The notes under the pieces are model-generated. The model had not been told where the DNA came from. It ran no database searches and was given only the letters and a program-made list of their open reading frames with translations. DNA of 64,000 nucleotides from SHWB01 sp050246875 (GTDB lineage: Bacteria; Pseudomonadota; Alphaproteobacteria; UBA6615), in contig JBFWVF010000001.1 in NCBI GenBank assembly GCA_050246875.1, forward strand, positions 124,001-188,000, in the 5' to 3' direction. Positions 62,802 to 64,000 of this stretch are shown piece after piece. A program made the position numbers and the translations under genes. Positions within the stretch are counted from its first letter, which is position 1, and each line of letters opens with the position of its first letter.

Positions 62802-63548
62802 CTACAGCGCCCGGTATTCGGGCTCGTCGCGGTCGAGCAGGCGGCGCAGCGCGGCGAGATGCGCCACCGCCTGCGCCGGGTCGTCGGCCATCTGGCGCGC
62901 CGTCGCCTGCGCCACCTGCGTCGGCACCTCGGCCAGTTCGCGCCCGGTCTGCATCGCCAGCACCTGGTTCTGCGCCGCGCGCTCCAGATAGTAGAGGTCG
63001 TCGAAGGCCAGCGCGACCGACGGGCCGGCGACCATGACGCCGTGGTTGCCCATCATCAGCACGTCGGCTTCGCCCAGCGCCGCGGCGATGCGGTCGCCCT
63101 CGGTGCCGTCGAGCGCAAGGCCGTTGTAGTCGGCGTCGCAGGCGACGCGGCCGAAGAAACGCAGCGAGTTCTGGTTGACCATCCGCAGGCGCGGGTCGGC
63201 GAGGCTGGTCAGCGCCGTCGCCCACGGCATGTGGGTGTGCAGCACGCAGCGGGCGCGCGGGTGGCGCACATGCACCCGCCAGTGGATGAACAGCGCCGTC
63301 GGCTCGACCGTCCCTTCGCCCGCGACCACGCGGCCGTCGCCGTCGACCACCAGCAGGCTGCCGGCCGTCATCTCAGCCCAGTGCAGGCCCTGCGGGTTGA
63401 CGAGGAAGCGGTCGTCGCGGCCGGGCACGACGAGGCTGAAATGATTGCAGATGCCCTCCGACAGGCCCAGCCGCGCCGCCCAGCGCAGGGCGGCGGCCAG
63501 GTCGCGGCGGGCCTCGATGACGGCGTCGTCCTCGTGCGTGCGCAGCAT
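62802..63548 (-). CDS. Class II aldolase/adducin family protein
   Basis: This 248-residue zinc-dependent aldolase-fold protein aligns with L-fuculose-1-phosphate aldolase. Zinc ligands are His104 and His106 (LHTHMPW) and His169 (GNHG), and Glu82 is the candidate catalytic acid. Some members are aldolases or decarboxylases, others have no known enzyme activity. It converges with the MaoC gene (nine bases between the stops) and is divergent from purB. The substrate cannot be assigned. Confidence 0.9.
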   Translation of the reverse strand: MLRTHEDDAVIEARRDLAAALRWAARLGLSEGICNHFSLVVPGRDDRFLVNPQGLHWAEMTAGSLLVVDGDGRVVAGEGTVEPTALFIHWRVHVRHPRARCVLHTHMPWATALTSLADPRLRMVNQNSLRFFGRVACDADYNGLALDGTEGDRIAAALGEADVLMMGNHGVMVAGPSVALAFDDLYYLERAAQNQVLAMQTGRELAEVPTQVAQATARQMADDPAQAVAHLAALRRLLDRDEPEYRAL

Positions 63549-63650
63549 GGCCGGCAGCCTACCGCCGCGCCCGTCGCTTGTCGCCCCCGGACCCCGCGCC
63601 TATGGTGCCGCCGTCCGCCGCCAAGGCGCCCGAGTCCGGACCCGAGGAAG

Positions 63651-64000
63651 ATGATCCCGCGCTACAGCCGCAAGCAAATGGCCGACATCTGGTCGGCGGA
63701 CAACCGCTACCGCATCTGGTTCGAGGTCGAGGCGCTGGCGCTGGAGGCGATGGCCGAGCTGGGCACGGTGCCACGCGACGCGGTCGAGGCGGTACGAGCG
63801 CGCGGCAAGTGGAACGTCGAACGAATCGACGAGATCGAGCGCGAGACGCGTCACGACGTCATCGCCTTCCTCACCAACGTCGCCGAGCATGTCGGGCCCG
63901 AGGCGCGCTTCCTGCATCAGGGCATGACCTCCTCGGACGTGCTCGACACCTGCCTCGCCGTGCAGTTGCGCGACGCCGCCGACCTGCTGCTGGCCGATCT
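63651..64000 (+). CDS. purB: PurB adenylosuccinate lyase, N-terminal fragment
   Basis: The first 116 codons of the gene lie in the window and it continues past the right edge. The N-terminus IPRYSRKQMADIWS and the FLHQGMTSSDVLDTCLA motif, which holds conserved substrate-site residues, are characteristic of adenylosuccinate lyase. The enzyme acts twice in purine synthesis, making AICAR and AMP with release of fumarate. The ATG at 63651 follows GAGGAAG closely. Confidence 0.95.
   Translation, partial: MIPRYSRKQMADIWSADNRYRIWFEVEALALEAMAELGTVPRDAVEAVRARGKWNVERIDEIERETRHDVIAFLTNVAEHVGPEARFLHQGMTSSDVLDTCLAVQLRDAADLLLAD

Overview
The window is GC-rich chromosomal DNA, about 70 % G+C where I counted sample stretches. 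It is almost certainly from an alphaproteobacterium. The evidence is an intact ccoNOQPGHI (fixNOQPGHI) operon with a CRP/FNR-family box, an aerobic box-type benzoyl-CoA pathway, a NAD-dependent fdsGBACD formate dehydrogenase, HTRA-, CoxL- and CaiB-type accessory genes, and ATGA stop/start overlaps throughout. The genus cannot be fixed from sequence alone; a Rhodospirillales or Rhizobiales-like soil or water organism fits best.

Layout. 1-5661 (minus) encodes the high-affinity cbb3 oxidase and its assembly factors. 5785-11619 (minus) holds a DMT exporter, a lone CoxL-like molybdenum hydroxylase subunit, a 2-hydroxyacid dehydrogenase and an amidase. 11788-17901 (plus) holds a TPR-CHAT lipoprotein, a secreted beta-rich protein and a CHASE2 adenylate cyclase, which together look like an envelope signalling set. 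17983-25677 (mostly plus) is acyl-CoA chemistry ending in boxC, boxB and benzoate-CoA ligase. 25681-30294 (minus) is a complete branched-chain/aromatic-type ABC importer. 30491-40991 is mixed accessory metabolism: a RAM-domain protein, hydrolases, a degenerate HtrA-like protein, a PQQ-type sugar dehydrogenase, an orphan type I secretion pair, VOC and CBS proteins and an FAH-family hydrolase.

Two AT-richer inserts interrupt this background. 41191-43229 carries a HEPN-type gene, tRNA-Leu(UAA) and an AbiV-like gene, and looks like a small defence island. 59121-61738 carries a restriction endonuclease-like gene, an m5C methyltransferase and Vsr, fitted within a few bases of the end of the formate dehydrogenase operon. 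Between them lie cinA-like, sfsA and map genes, an NMT1-type ABC importer with a 2-oxoglutarate/Fe(II) oxygenase, radC, two GSTs, and a LysR gene divergent from fdsGBA-fdhD-fdsD with clear operator-like repeats. The window ends with a MaoC-family hydratase, a class II aldolase and the start of purB.

How it fits together. Benzoate would be imported by the ABC system, activated by the ligase, epoxidised by BoxB (its reductase BoxA is not here) and ring-cleaved by BoxC. Formate dehydrogenase and cbb3 oxidase supply NADH and low-oxygen respiration. Two FNR/FixK-type boxes suggest that oxygen control extends beyond the oxidase. No rRNA, CRISPR array, insertion sequence or phage gene is visible. 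No gene-free stretch exceeds 300 bases; the longest, about 230 bases at 39820-40049, holds only a GC-rich hairpin.
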